Source of the DNA: a virus
Length of the DNA stretch: 25,924 nt
Strand: one strand, 5' to 3'
IMG/VR virus record: IMGVR_UViG_3300025646_000317
Span: 1-25,924 of that record
The notes beneath the pieces were generated by a model that had not been told where the DNA came from, did no database searches, and saw only the letters and a list, made by a program, of their open reading frames with translations. This document shows positions 13,829-21,762 of this stretch, piece after piece. The position numbers were made by a program, and so were the translations under genes. Numbering within the stretch: position 1 is the stretch's first letter; each line of letters begins with the position of its first letter.

Positions 13829-14441
13829 GTGGGAACAGGTACGTTCGGATGTAGTCATTTGCGAACTCGGCTCCAAAGTACGACTTCAATATACCATGGG
13901 CGGGGTCGTGATCGGCCATATACCGGTCGAATCCGGTAAAATCGGGCCTGTTACCGGTGTTTGCCGGCAGTCTCGCCACATAACGGCGCAATCTTTCGTA
14001 ACATACCGTTACGAAATCCTCGTAAAAAGGGTTATCACTCCTCTTGTGCCATAATTTGGTCGAAAAATACGTATCCAGGTCGTAATGGCGTGAACTTTGG
14101 ACTTCTCGAGGAGAAAAATCGGGGAAAAACGCCTCAATAGGGCGATTATCACCATTTGGTGGGTGAAAATCCGTCGCCCCTAAGTAGCGATTGGCCATTT
14201 CGATGTACTCGGAACCGAAAATCGGGAAATCCCGTCCCTCAGACGGATACACCAGCAGCGTTTCGGCAAAAAACTTGCCCGGAACCGTCAAAATACAGCC
14301 CCGGGCATACGATATACCGAGATCCGGGTACCGGATCGCGATGGATTCGATCCGAACGGGGCCGGATTCATCGATCCGGGGCTCCCACTCCCCCTGAATC
14401 ACTTCAACGGCCCACTTTTCTGACCACAACGGTGTTGTCAT
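13812..14441 (-). CDS. Ferredoxin-dependent bilin reductase (PcyA/PebA/PebS family)
   Basis: 209 residues, ATG 14441. The family reduces biliverdin with electrons from ferredoxin to make phycobilins for phycobilisomes. Seen: DFPIFGSEYI (as PxFGxD), GATDFHPPN with the conserved catalytic Asp91, then TYFSTKLWHKRSDNPFYEDF, and the family-typical end FDRYMADHDPAHGILKSYFG ... FANDYIRTYLF. Length is near the usual 230-250. I cannot tell PcyA, PebA, PebB or PebS apart from these motifs, so the pigment made is unknown. The start overlaps the end of the AbrB-like gene by 38 bases. Cyanophages carry such genes; here it is in one - strand run with the Dam-like and speD genes. Confidence 0.82.
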   Translation of the reverse strand: MTTPLWSEKWAVEVIQGEWEPRIDESGPVRIESIAIRYPDLGISYARGCILTVPGKFFAETLLVYPSEGRDFPIFGSEYIEMANRYLGATDFHPPNGDNRPIEAFFPDFSPREVQSSRHYDLDTYFSTKLWHKRSDNPFYEDFVTVCYERLRRYVARLPANTGNRPDFTGFDRYMADHDPAHGILKSYFGAEFANDYIRTYLFPHGDCD

Positions 14442-14787
14442 CTCTAAGTTCCCACTGCAATGTGTCGCCTACTCTCCATTTTAACACATTACACACCACT
14501 TTCGGGAGTGTTATCGTGCCGTTTTCACTGATTTCAGTAATAAAATGCGTCTGTTGGTACTTGCCAGACTTGTAATCGTGGGAGATTTTAGCCTCCATGT
14601 CATCCGCGATCATATTTTCATTGATCTGGATGTACTCGAGCATGCCGTTGACAGTGTTTGCGACGGAGTCGACTACCTTTGCGGGTACTTTGGGGTCGTC
14701 AGCGATAGCCGAAATCGCCTTGACCAACTCCTTTAACGTAGTGCTGTAGTTGAGGAAACGTTGTTCCAGGTCTTCCCAAGGGTGCAT
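14404..14787 (-). CDS. AbrB/SpoVT-like domain protein
   Basis: 127 residues, ATG 14787. The first 75 residues are helical (LNYSTTLKELVKAISAIADD). The C-terminal part, about 84-125, looks like the small swapped-hairpin AbrB DNA-binding domain: EISENGTITLPKVVCNVLKW, GDTLQWELRDDN and VVVRKV. AbrB domains pair in dimers and bind DNA, so it may be a regulator of phage or host genes. A promoter-like TGCTAGAAT lies at 14815-14823. The gene comes before the bilin reductase and may head that operon. Confidence 0.65.
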   Translation of the reverse strand: MHPWEDLEQRFLNYSTTLKELVKAISAIADDPKVPAKVVDSVANTVNGMLEYIQINENMIADDMEAKISHDYKSGKYQQTHFITEISENGTITLPKVVCNVLKWRVGDTLQWELRDDNTVVVRKVGR

Positions 14788-14814
14788 GGCCGGTAAAGTG
14801 TTACGTGAACCTAT

Positions 14815-14823
14815 ATTCTAGCA
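14815..14823 (-). promoter_or_regulatory. Putative extended -10 promoter (TGCTAGAAT)
   Basis: On the - strand, TGC TAGAAT lies about 28 bases before ATG 14787. No -35 box found. Confidence 0.45.
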
Positions 14824-14866
14824 TGGTCCGAGCCCGAAACCGCCCAGATTGTCACCTGATTCTAAC

Positions 14867-15043
14867 TTATGCTCGACCATACACTCTATAGTAGCGCTGG
14901 TATCCGAGCCATCGTCCCATCCTGGGGGTGACCCCGAGGCTCTCGCAGCAGTCGAGGTAGGACTGGAATTCGTACCAGGGGGTGGATTCGAGGTCATTTT
15001 GACTTGGAGAGTTCTTTACTAAGTTCCTTTGCCATTTTAACAT
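14867..15043 (-). CDS. Small protein of unknown function
   Basis: 58 residues from ATG 15043, or 72 from ATG 15085; both starts lie inside the preceding membrane-protein gene. The end is distinct: STPWYEFQSYLDCCESLGV and GRWLGYQRYYRVYGRA, aromatic and basic. No family recognised. The 5' third overlaps the gene at 14994-15239 out of frame. Confidence 0.5.
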   Translation of the reverse strand: MLKWQRNLVKNSPSQNDLESTPWYEFQSYLDCCESLGVTPRMGRWLGYQRYYRVYGRA

Positions 15044-15239
15044 ACTTTCGACCAACGTACCCGCGCTTGATGAGATAGGTGTCATAGCGTAATTGAATCA
15101 GCAAACGTATCTTAAACAGTTCAGTCCGTACACGTAGTGCAGGCTCGGATACGAACTTGAGGTACAAATAGTCCGCTACGTTCCTGTCCAGAACAATGAT
15201 GTACACTAAAACGAACAGGAACAGTAGAGAGTAAGACAT
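14994..15239 (-). CDS. Small membrane protein with one N-terminal helix
   Basis: 81 residues, ATG 15239. Residues 2-17 are a membrane helix (SYSLLFLFVLVYIIVL), followed by DRNVADYLYLKFVSE and a Lys/Arg-rich end with KMAKELSKELSKSK. The plan (short membrane helix, then a charged cytoplasmic helix) resembles small cyanophage proteins of unknown role. A GTTGAAAGC element ends 31 bases before its ATG. Confidence 0.6.
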   Translation of the reverse strand: MSYSLLFLFVLVYIIVLDRNVADYLYLKFVSEPALRVRTELFKIRLLIQLRYDTYLIKRGYVGRKYVKMAKELSKELSKSK

Positions 15240-15258
15240 CTGTTATAGAGGGGGTAAC

Positions 15259-15768
15259 TTATTCTTCTAGGCTTTCAACACCACTTAGAGACTCTAACGG
15301 TTTAAGTACATTTTTCGGTACAAAAAACGCCGGTCTCCCTCTGGCCGGATCCGCCCAGAACCGTTCCTGCATCACGTCCCCGGCCACGCACCAGCCGTGG
15401 ATCAGGATCCGGTTGTTCTCGATCGTCACGAGGACTAGCTTTTTATCCGGCCTCTCATCCCTCTGCACAATAAGGTCGTAGTAGTGGCGGCTACGAGTCT
15501 TGACCTCGATGTCACCGGGCAGGTCGGCTACACCCCGTTTCGCTTCTTTCTCCGCAAACAAATGCTGCTCAAGACCCAGATGCGCTGCGACCGCTACTTC
15601 GCCTTGAGCCCCCAGCCGATGCATTTCCAGTGCGCGGTTTCCGGACTCCGGCGCCCGGTTTCTTCCCCGCAACCCCTTTGCTTCGTTTGCTTGCTGCCGT
15701 CTTAGTGCTTCGTTTTCGGCGAGTTCCCTTTGATGGGGCGTCAGTGTGACCTGGATCGGGATAGGCAT
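15259..15768 (-). CDS. Putative PD-(D/E)XK nuclease
   Basis: 169 residues, ATG 15768. Seen: LGAQGEVAVAAHLGLEQ (helix with the conserved Glu, residues 53-68) and DLPGDIEVKTRS (D...D-x-E-x-K, about 82-92), then strands YDLIVQRDE and KLVLVTIEN and an end with RGRPAFFVPKNVL. These are the active-site elements of PD-(D/E)XK nucleases. It may act in recombination or DNA processing, or degrade host DNA. The first 66 residues are encoded in the same DNA as the last part of the topoisomerase gene, in another frame. Confidence 0.65.
   Translation of the reverse strand: MPIPIQVTLTPHQRELAENEALRRQQANEAKGLRGRNRAPESGNRALEMHRLGAQGEVAVAAHLGLEQHLFAEKEAKRGVADLPGDIEVKTRSRHYYDLIVQRDERPDKKLVLVTIENNRILIHGWCVAGDVMQERFWADPARGRPAFFVPKNVLKPLESLSGVESLEE
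15271..15279 (-). repeat. GTTGAAAGC element, copy 7 (within coding sequence)
   Basis: Exact copy in sense orientation, at the 3' end of the nuclease gene and 31 bases before ATG 15239. Confidence 0.45.
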
Positions 15769-17647
15769 TGGGTAAATCGTTTAACCACACCGTTAATTTA
15801 GCACGTATCACATCGATACGCTCATTGGCGCAAGTCTCGATAAAGGCGTTCCAAGCATATTTACCCCTCTTCGGCATACCACGCGCAAGCGCGTCGGTCT
15901 TCATTTGCTCCAGTAGTTGTTTGCGCTCTAGCTTGCCCGCCCGCGTTGTCATCTGAATACGGTGGGCATACTGCTCCTTATAATCGGTCCACGCGTCGTG
16001 CAACTTGCCTGTGCCCACGTTATCGGCAATCCACCGATTCACCGCCCTCGCAGTCATTCCCAACAACTTACCCTCGCCCACGATACGTTCCCGCTCCGTC
16101 AAGGGCCTCGCTTTAGCAGGGGTTTCCGCGATATCTTCAGTCATCCACACAGCCCTTGCAGGGCCTCCTAGGCCCCTCAGAGAGGCGATTTGAGTGCATA
16201 TATGGGTGTCAAGTTCCGGCCCGGGTGAGCACAACGGTCGGAGCGTAGCGATCTGTTCGGATACGATCGCATGCTGCTCATGGACCTTGTCCGATTCCGT
16301 CGCAATCAGAGTGGAGACGGGTATGCCGATCACATAGCGAGCCATGCTCTCGTCCAATTTCCACCCCCTCATCACCTTAGTGACCGCAGTCTCCTTGTCC
16401 TTTGCAGTCCGCACAATCTTCAAGAATTTATCCAAGTCGGTGAGGACCCGGACCACAGCGTTGAGGCGTGCGAGTTCTGTAGTTAGTTTGCTTACCTCAT
16501 GCTGATTAACGCTAGCCACATAACGTACCCTTTCCTCGTACCATGTCAGTATTGATTCTTTGACCCCGACGGTGCGCGGCTTACCGTCAACCCCTACGGC
16601 CGTACAGTTCACGTTGTGAACAAACTTAAGGCCCGTATTGCCGTGTAGCAGTGTCGACAGGATGGCGTCCCGATCCTCGACCTTTTTCATCACCAGCACG
16701 ATCCGGACTCCATCACGACTAGAGAGGTCGGCGGCGTCGAGCAGGCCGGGCAATTTATCGGCGTCAGCAAGATCACGTACACGCTCCAGGAACTTCTCGC
16801 TTGACCCGTTAGCCAATTTCGTCACAATAAGTGCGGGGCGAGTTGAGCGCTTACCCCACGCCAACTTATCATCCATCTCCCACTCCCCATACGCCACCAC
16901 GGCCCCCTTTCCCGTAAGTAACACGCTACCCAAGCCGTCATCTTTAACGATTCTCCCGCCGGCAGGAGGCTCGGGCGGATTCGCAAACTTAGACAGTAGA
17001 GATTTATCAGTAAGGTTTTTATTCTTAATAAGGGCGGTGGTGGCGTTTACCACATCCTTTAGGTTCCACGGGATGTGGTGGCATGCATAGCCGCTAGCGA
17101 TACCCTGTGAGCCGGTCAGCAATAGCGCAGGGAGCGCGGGAACGAAACGTGCAGGTTCCTGGCAAGTACCGTCGTAGTTCTCTCGCCATTCGCCAATACC
17201 TTGACGTACCTGTTCTAGGTATACCTGGTCAGAGAATGTGGTCGACCGTATCTCCAAATACCTTGGCGCGGCTGGCGGATCTTCAGATACCATTTGACCC
17301 GCCGAATCACCACACTGGATCGATCCGCCCGCATTACCATGGATATCAGAAAGAGTATACCTCATACTGGAATGTTGACCCATCACGATCGCAACGGATG
17401 ATGATGAACCATGGGGATGATACTTGGACAGGACAGTACCATCCAGGCGTGACACTTTGATGTAACGAGTACGAGAGGATAAGTCCAGATCCCTCATACC
17501 CAGCAACACTCTGCGTTGTGCAACCTTCAACCCATCAACCACATCCGGTAACGCCCGGTTAAATATGGCGCAGCTATAGGATAGAAAGTCCGTGATGAGT
17601 TCGGACGTAATTGATACGGATTCGGGCATGGGTTGCTTAGTCGCCAC
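15569..17647 (-). CDS. Type IIA DNA topoisomerase, subunit A (GyrA/ParC-like)
   Basis: 692 residues if GTG 17647 is used; ATG 17629 gives 686. The breakage-reunion subunit: it cuts both strands and passes another duplex through. Seen: ALPDVVDGLKVAQRRVL (32-48), SKYHPHGSSSS (74-84) and AAPRYLEIRS with the catalytic Tyr130 and the preceding Arg129. It needs a GyrB/ParE-like ATPase subunit, which is not in this window. The length fits a core without the full GyrA C-terminal beta-pinwheel. The last 60 residues are a Lys/Arg/Ser/Gly tail that coincides with a 200-base overlap with the nuclease gene. The product would relax or decatenate phage DNA. Confidence 0.9.
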   Translation of the reverse strand: MATKQPMPESVSITSELITDFLSYSCAIFNRALPDVVDGLKVAQRRVLLGMRDLDLSSRTRYIKVSRLDGTVLSKYHPHGSSSSVAIVMGQHSSMRYTLSDIHGNAGGSIQCGDSAGQMVSEDPPAAPRYLEIRSTTFSDQVYLEQVRQGIGEWRENYDGTCQEPARFVPALPALLLTGSQGIASGYACHHIPWNLKDVVNATTALIKNKNLTDKSLLSKFANPPEPPAGGRIVKDDGLGSVLLTGKGAVVAYGEWEMDDKLAWGKRSTRPALIVTKLANGSSEKFLERVRDLADADKLPGLLDAADLSSRDGVRIVLVMKKVEDRDAILSTLLHGNTGLKFVHNVNCTAVGVDGKPRTVGVKESILTWYEERVRYVASVNQHEVSKLTTELARLNAVVRVLTDLDKFLKIVRTAKDKETAVTKVMRGWKLDESMARYVIGIPVSTLIATESDKVHEQHAIVSEQIATLRPLCSPGPELDTHICTQIASLRGLGGPARAVWMTEDIAETPAKARPLTERERIVGEGKLLGMTARAVNRWIADNVGTGKLHDAWTDYKEQYAHRIQMTTRAGKLERKQLLEQMKTDALARGMPKRGKYAWNAFIETCANERIDVIRAKLTVWLNDLPNAYPDPGHTDAPSKGTRRKRSTKTAASKRSKGVAGKKPGAGVRKPRTGNASAGGSRRSSGRSASGS

Positions 17648-18014
17648 TATCTACGCTATACACACTCGTGGGATACACCCCAATGTTGCGCGATAATAGG
17701 AAGTACCCGGCATTCGGATTATAGTACTCGATATAGGTTTCCTGCCCCTCCAGGATGAAGTTGTTGTAGTAGTCCTTGACTGATTCGAGTTCTTCCTCGG
17801 TCTGCATCTCGGTAGGGAACACGCTCTTCAGGCACAAGGTGTCATCGCTTTCGTCGAGTTCAAAAATCTCGACCGTAGTGCCAAAGACCGGGTGTTCAAG
17901 GATCACCTTATAGACGTCGTCGTCAATCTTGACCACCCCGTGCAGGATGTCGGACCGAACCGACAAGAACTCTTTTTCCACGTAGATCTCGGGGTACCTT
18001 TTGGGCTTTTTCAT
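17637..18014 (-). CDS. Protein of unknown function
   Basis: 125 residues from ATG 18014; the frame also opens at GTG 18041. Acidic alpha/beta protein: YPEIYVEKEFLSVRSDILHG, then VEIFELDESDDTLCLKS, a helix with TEEELESVKDYYNNFIL, and an end GYFLLSRNIGVY. The stop overlaps the topoisomerase GTG start by 11 bases. No family recognised. The gene is divergent from the zinc-ribbon gene, so the 92-base gap at 18015-18106 should carry promoters for both. Confidence 0.6.
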   Translation of the reverse strand: MKKPKRYPEIYVEKEFLSVRSDILHGVVKIDDDVYKVILEHPVFGTTVEIFELDESDDTLCLKSVFPTEMQTEEELESVKDYYNNFILEGQETYIEYYNPNAGYFLLSRNIGVYPTSVYSVDSGD

Positions 18015-18067
18015 GGTCGCTTTTGGTGTAACTGTTACCACGCTACCACGCTTTCACCACAAAAAGG

Positions 18068-18087
18068 TGATAGACTATGTGAGTCTA
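18068..18087 (+). promoter_or_regulatory. Promoter-like element with overlapping inverted repeat
   Basis: Extended -10 TGATAGACT (18068-18076) for the zinc-ribbon gene, about 30 bases before ATG 18107. The -10 is also one arm of TAGACT-ATGTG-AGTCTA, which could be an operator or a leader hairpin. Confidence 0.4.
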
Positions 18088-18106
18088 TTTACATCCCTTG
18101 CCAGCC

Positions 18107-18352
18107 ATGGCGAATTCTTATATACCCAAACGCCAGTACTTCGGCCCCTATGACCCCTACGTGGAGTGTCACGACGACGTGTACCGCAAACAAGACGAAG
18201 CGGGGCGGTGCGGGATCTGCGGCAAAAAAACCCATTACAGATCCGTCTACTCGACCGAGTTTTGCTGTAGTATAGAGTGCAGCAACGAGCTTTGGTGTGA
18301 CATCACTGAAAAAATCGCAAGTGGCGGCGGAAAACGTCGCCGCGCTTCTTGA
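18107..18352 (+). CDS. Small zinc-ribbon protein
   Basis: 81 residues from ATG 18107; the frame also opens at TTG 18098. Cys pattern: GRCGICGKKTHYRSVY ... FCCSIECSNELW, that is C-x2-C plus CC-x3-C after about 15 residues, which could hold one zinc ion as a treble clef or ribbon. Basic end GGGKRRRAS. Function unknown; it may bind nucleic acid or protein. The end overlaps the next gene by 56 bases. Confidence 0.65.
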   Translation: MANSYIPKRQYFGPYDPYVECHDDVYRKQDEAGRCGICGKKTHYRSVYSTEFCCSIECSNELWCDITEKIASGGGKRRRAS

Positions 18353-19661
18353 GGAGGCCAACGACCCCTTACAAACCCCTGAAAGGCTACGCGTCATCTG
18401 GCATTCGACCAAATCGGTCCGGGTCCGTAAAGCCATAGCCTCGAACCCAAACTCGGATTCGAAGACGATGGCCATGGCCGCCCGTCTCTATATTCGTGAG
18501 GTCATTGGGAACCCCAGCTTCGAGATTCTGAATCTCTTCGCTGAGGACAAGATGGTCAAGACCCTGTATGACGCCTACATGGAGCCGAGTAAAATCGGCT
18601 CTATTATGTCGATCAGGAAAGCTGTCGACCGCACAAACGTGGCGAGAGCTGTAATGGTGTCGCCACGCCTTTCATCTTACCAGAACCTGCATGATATCTG
18701 CAGTGTCTTGAGTAGTGTGGAGTTTAGTCGAGAACTCAAGGATCCGGATGTCAACAAACGTGTCCAGGGTGTTGCGAAGCGTGGCATCGGCTTCTATCAG
18801 CTCCCGACCCTGCTGTTCCTTCACAGCAATGGGGTCCTTAGTGACACGGATCTGGGTAGAGCTTTTAACCGGATGGATACGGCGGAATCGCGTACCACGC
18901 GTGGCGCCTACGTAAGTACTGTGTTTGAGTACGTAGGGAAGGCGGCCAACGACCCCCAGTACAAACAGATTCTTCTGGATTTTGTCCGTATCAACAAGGC
19001 CCACCAGGTCCGTGACCTGATCAAGACAATCAAAAAGAAGCCGGAAACCTTGAGTGACACTAACCTGTCAATGTTTAACTGGTTGTTTCGTGAGCTTTTA
19101 AGGGGCGATGTTGAGTGTAAGCGTCGCCAATATAGAGAAGCGAGACAGAGGTATGGCTACGGTTCGTACCAATCCCTGGGTGATGGGTGCCACAGTTACC
19201 ACCTTTCCGACCTTATTTGGGTGATGGTCAGCCTCCGCAACGGATGCGGAGAAAAATCGATTACTGACATCGACCTAGTCAAGATGTTTGACGACATTAA
19301 AAGGGTCGGATTCGACTCGGATTACGGTCCGTATTCCTGTGAGCTAAAGTTTGCTGAAATGAAGTTCCTCACTGGCCGGAACAACATGTGTCGCAAGCTC
19401 ATCGAACTCAAAGATGACCGCGCCTTCTTGTTCTATACCACCTGCGGACTGATGTGGCCGGAATGGTACGCCAAGGGTGATATCTCGAATCCTGAGTACC
19501 AAGTGGTTCAGCGTTTGCACCGTATCAATGAGAAGCGGTTTGCAAACGGAGAACCCGCCCTGTACACCTACTCGAACCTAGACGATTTCCCCTGTGTAAG
19601 GGTCGCCCAGAGTCACGGGCTAGAGTACAACAAGGAGGACTACTACACCAATAAAGAATGA
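18297..19661 (+). CDS. Helical-repeat protein (leucine-rich variant-like), unknown role
   Basis: 454 residues from GTG 18297. The first 120 residues have short helical repeats with the pattern TPERLRVIWHSTKSVRVRK, AIASNPNSD and VIGNPSFEILN. These 'VR..(V/I)A.NPN' units are typical of LRV or HEAT-like repeats. The rest is all-helical, with NKRVQGVAKRGIGFY, and a later stretch LLRGDVECKRRQYREARQRY with many basic residues. No catalytic motif recognised. The start is only weakly supported because it overlaps the zinc-ribbon gene by 56 bases, but no better start lies nearby. It could be a scaffold or nucleic-acid binder; that is open. Confidence 0.6.
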   Translation: MTSLKKSQVAAENVAALLEEANDPLQTPERLRVIWHSTKSVRVRKAIASNPNSDSKTMAMAARLYIREVIGNPSFEILNLFAEDKMVKTLYDAYMEPSKIGSIMSIRKAVDRTNVARAVMVSPRLSSYQNLHDICSVLSSVEFSRELKDPDVNKRVQGVAKRGIGFYQLPTLLFLHSNGVLSDTDLGRAFNRMDTAESRTTRGAYVSTVFEYVGKAANDPQYKQILLDFVRINKAHQVRDLIKTIKKKPETLSDTNLSMFNWLFRELLRGDVECKRRQYREARQRYGYGSYQSLGDGCHSYHLSDLIWVMVSLRNGCGEKSITDIDLVKMFDDIKRVGFDSDYGPYSCELKFAEMKFLTGRNNMCRKLIELKDDRAFLFYTTCGLMWPEWYAKGDISNPEYQVVQRLHRINEKRFANGEPALYTYSNLDDFPCVRVAQSHGLEYNKEDYYTNKE

Positions 19662-19670
19662 TACGGACTC

Positions 19671-19696
19671 GGGCTGGCAAGTTTTCCAGCCAGCCC
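19671..19696. terminator. Hairpin between convergent genes
   Basis: GGGCTGG and CCAGCCC can pair (7 bp), or GGCTGG and CCAGCC with a T-rich loop. It lies between the ends of the repeat protein gene and the 335-codon gene. No T-run follows. Confidence 0.5.
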
Positions 19697-19707
19697 CTAC
19701 CGTCTCC

Positions 19708-20715
19708 CTACTTCCCAGCTACTTCGGCGCGATATTCGTCAAGCAGCTTGATAAAGTGTTCGTCGTATTTGCCTGCCTTGATATCCTTGAGCTTATCGAG
19801 CGGGTGCTCAGGCTTCTCAGTGTACTCGAAGAACGTTGGTAACGACTTCGCATCACACAAGCCCCGGAACGGCTTAAGTTCGATCTTGTCGACACCGCCG
19901 GCACTATCGAGGCGCCGGATCAAGTGTTTCTTGATATCGTTGTAATTGAAGTCGTCTAGGCTGTCGCCCCACGCCCGTTTAATGAGTTCGATGGCGTGGT
20001 CGGTATTCGTCAGTGTGGGTACAACTGGCTCAGATTCAACAGGATTAGCACCTCTACCCAGTTTCTCGATACATCGTTTATGGCGAGTCTTAAGGTATTT
20101 GGACATTGGCCCGATACCATATTTCGATTCGATCTTTTCACATAGGCCGACCATAAACGCTTCGCCCCCCTCTGTCTTAAGGATTTCTTCATATTTCCTG
20201 TCCAAGTACAGAGCAGGGTCAGCGGCCAATCCACGACTGATACCTGCTTCCCAAGCCTCTAGCTTCTTTACGATTGTCGACTGGCGCTCAGGCTGCTTAT
20301 CCGCCTTATTCCAGCGCATCCCTTGGCTCTTAGCCTTCTCGATGCGTTCGACAAATTCCTCTCCTAGCTCGGGAGTCTGAGTTGTTGCCGTGGACGGTTT
20401 ACCCCAGATCGATGCGAGCCCAGCCCCAATGTTTCCAATGGCGTTTGGGCCGTATTTGTGCTGTGCGAAATTCTCGCTGAGGGCGAACAGCTTCTCCGTA
20501 AGCTCCTTGCGGACCTGTGTGTCATTTAGTTGATAGTTGAGCTGCAAAATCCGTTCCTGCTGCTCGGCCTCCCTCATCTTGATGTAGTGGTCGGCACTGG
20601 TCCTCTTGAGTTCGAGAATGGCCTCTATCAGGGTCTCCTTGGGGAAGGAGCGGAGGACGGTGATACCCAGGTTGGGCTCCTCCACGATGGTCCGGATGTC
20701 TGAAAGCTTTGGCAT
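19708..20715 (-). CDS. Protein of unknown function with N-terminal coiled coil
   Basis: 335 residues, ATG 20715. Residues 25-85 form a helix or coiled coil (EAILELKRTSADHYIKM, QQERILQLNYQLND). Residue 90-105 is a Gly-rich GNIGAGLASIWG, and the C-terminal half is charged and helical with repeated Lys/Glu. No motif recognised. It has a very good promoter candidate (TGCTATACT at 20740) about 25 bases before the ATG and a hairpin behind it, so it is probably a single-gene unit. It could be an early protein because of its strong, isolated promoter; that is inference. Confidence 0.65.
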   Translation of the reverse strand: MPKLSDIRTIVEEPNLGITVLRSFPKETLIEAILELKRTSADHYIKMREAEQQERILQLNYQLNDTQVRKELTEKLFALSENFAQHKYGPNAIGNIGAGLASIWGKPSTATTQTPELGEEFVERIEKAKSQGMRWNKADKQPERQSTIVKKLEAWEAGISRGLAADPALYLDRKYEEILKTEGGEAFMVGLCEKIESKYGIGPMSKYLKTRHKRCIEKLGRGANPVESEPVVPTLTNTDHAIELIKRAWGDSLDDFNYNDIKKHLIRRLDSAGGVDKIELKPFRGLCDAKSLPTFFEYTEKPEHPLDKLKDIKAGKYDEHFIKLLDEYRAEVAGK

Positions 20716-20739
20716 GGCTTTGGTTAAGGGGTTGATACG

Positions 20740-20759
20740 AGTATAGCACTTTTGAGTGC
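20740..20759 (-). promoter_or_regulatory. Promoter (TGCTATACT) with overlapping inverted repeat
   Basis: TGC TATACT at 20740-20748 (- strand) drives the 335-codon gene. Next to and overlapping it is GCACT-TTTG-AGTGC (20746-20759), a possible operator. The ten bases GTGCTATACT equal those at 2735 and 7022. Confidence 0.6.
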
Positions 20760-21549
20760 CCCCTTAGCTATCACCAGGAATCCGGCTAACTGTGCTTAAA
20801 AATCAATGTCGACATTTTTAGGGCTAAAATACCGGACCCTCATGACGGCCTCTTGAAAAGGTCTGCTTGAAAACCCTTGCGGCGCAACGGGTCCGGTTTT
20901 ACCCCAAACTGGTCAAAATTTTTTGACCGAAAAAAGTTGTTTACAGACCAAAACAAAGTTATTTGAATCTCTTAACCACCCTTTTCTTGGGCCATTTTGA
21001 CCGGTAAATTTTTAAAAGGTGCAGGAAAACATTTTTAGTCTGATAACTCAAGTATCGAGTCATTTTTGCTCAATTTGACACTAATTTACTACTTGATTTT
21101 TACACCACGTTTTGGTCAAAAAATAGGCCCCGCCGTCAAGGTCAGCCCTCGAAGCCGTCATTGGACCTTAGTCTCATTAGTCTCAACATGAGAACCCTTG
21201 CTATGACTAGGTTCTTGTTTGGGGCAAAATCCGGGATTAGCGCTCACTCAGTGTATTTTCTATTATTTTTCTTCTACTATTCCCTTTTTTATTTTTTATT
21301 TCTATAGGTAGGGGGGTATAGAGGGCTGTGCGTGGGTTGGCTGGCCTAAAGGGCTTTATGGACCACCAGGAGGTAATCCGGACAAAGCCCCGAGTCACGT
21401 TGAAAGCCATACAGACCACCTGAATCCGGCCCATGCCAGCCGTATACATGGCTAAGGTCCCGTTAGGTTGGAAGACCCCGGACCTGGGTACCAGCAGCCT
21501 CAGCCTCGCAAGTATCGTGGGTGCGTAACACATACACACACAGACTTAT
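20760..21549. other. Large non-coding, AT-rich region: origin or control region candidate
   Basis: 790 bases without a convincing gene. Contents: a perfect 12-bp palindrome AATGTCGACATT (20805-20816); an inverted repeat CCGGACCC/GGGTCCGG (20832-20839 and 20889-20896) enclosing two direct CTTGAAAA repeats (20852, 20866); GGTCAAAA/TTTTGACC sites at 20911, 20921, 20995 and 21114, the first two as a hairpin; a pyrimidine-rich tract about 21251-21306; and a GTTGAAAGC copy (21399). Both neighbouring transcription units point away from it or start within it. Such a mix is usual for a replication origin, but no known initiator site is identified. Confidence 0.45.
21399..21407 (+). repeat. GTTGAAAGC element, copy 8
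   Basis: Exact copy. The 13 bases GTTGAAAGCCATA are shared with the copy at 25685. Confidence 0.5.
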
Positions 21550-21762
21550 ATGGATCTCACCGATATTCACGCCCTAGCCTACGCCTTCATCGGTATCATG
21601 ATCGCCGAGGTTGTAGTCAAACCTATTGCGGTACGCCTAGGACGCTATCTTATAAAAAGGCTGGACGACCGAATCCTGATCATTCCGAACTGGCTAAGTC
21701 GCCAAGGTCGCTTCAAGGATCGGTGCGACTGCCCAGAAGATGAGTGGAAAGATACTCTGTAA
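21550..21762 (+). CDS. Small membrane protein
   Basis: 70 residues, ATG 21550. Membrane helix about 8-25 (ALAYAFIGIMIAEVVVKP), then LGRYLIKRLDDRILIIP and a charged end. It may be anchored in the host membrane. No family recognised. Its 3' end overlaps the first paralog gene on the - strand by 50 bases. Confidence 0.55.
   Translation: MDLTDIHALAYAFIGIMIAEVVVKPIAVRLGRYLIKRLDDRILIIPNWLSRQGRFKDRCDCPEDEWKDTL

Noticed and set aside
14821-14997. 59-codon frame on the - strand starting ATG 14997
   Set aside because: It is Pro/Ser/Gly-rich without structure and overlaps the better 14867-15043 frame, which has a protein-like composition.
21237-21539. Open frame on the - strand in the non-coding region (100 codons, or 57 from ATG 21410)
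   Set aside because: It has no ribosome site, low-complexity Lys/Asn/Arg codons over the pyrimidine tract and no recognisable domain. The shared start ATGGCTTTCAAC with the fragment at 25696 is explained by the GTTGAAAGC repeat.
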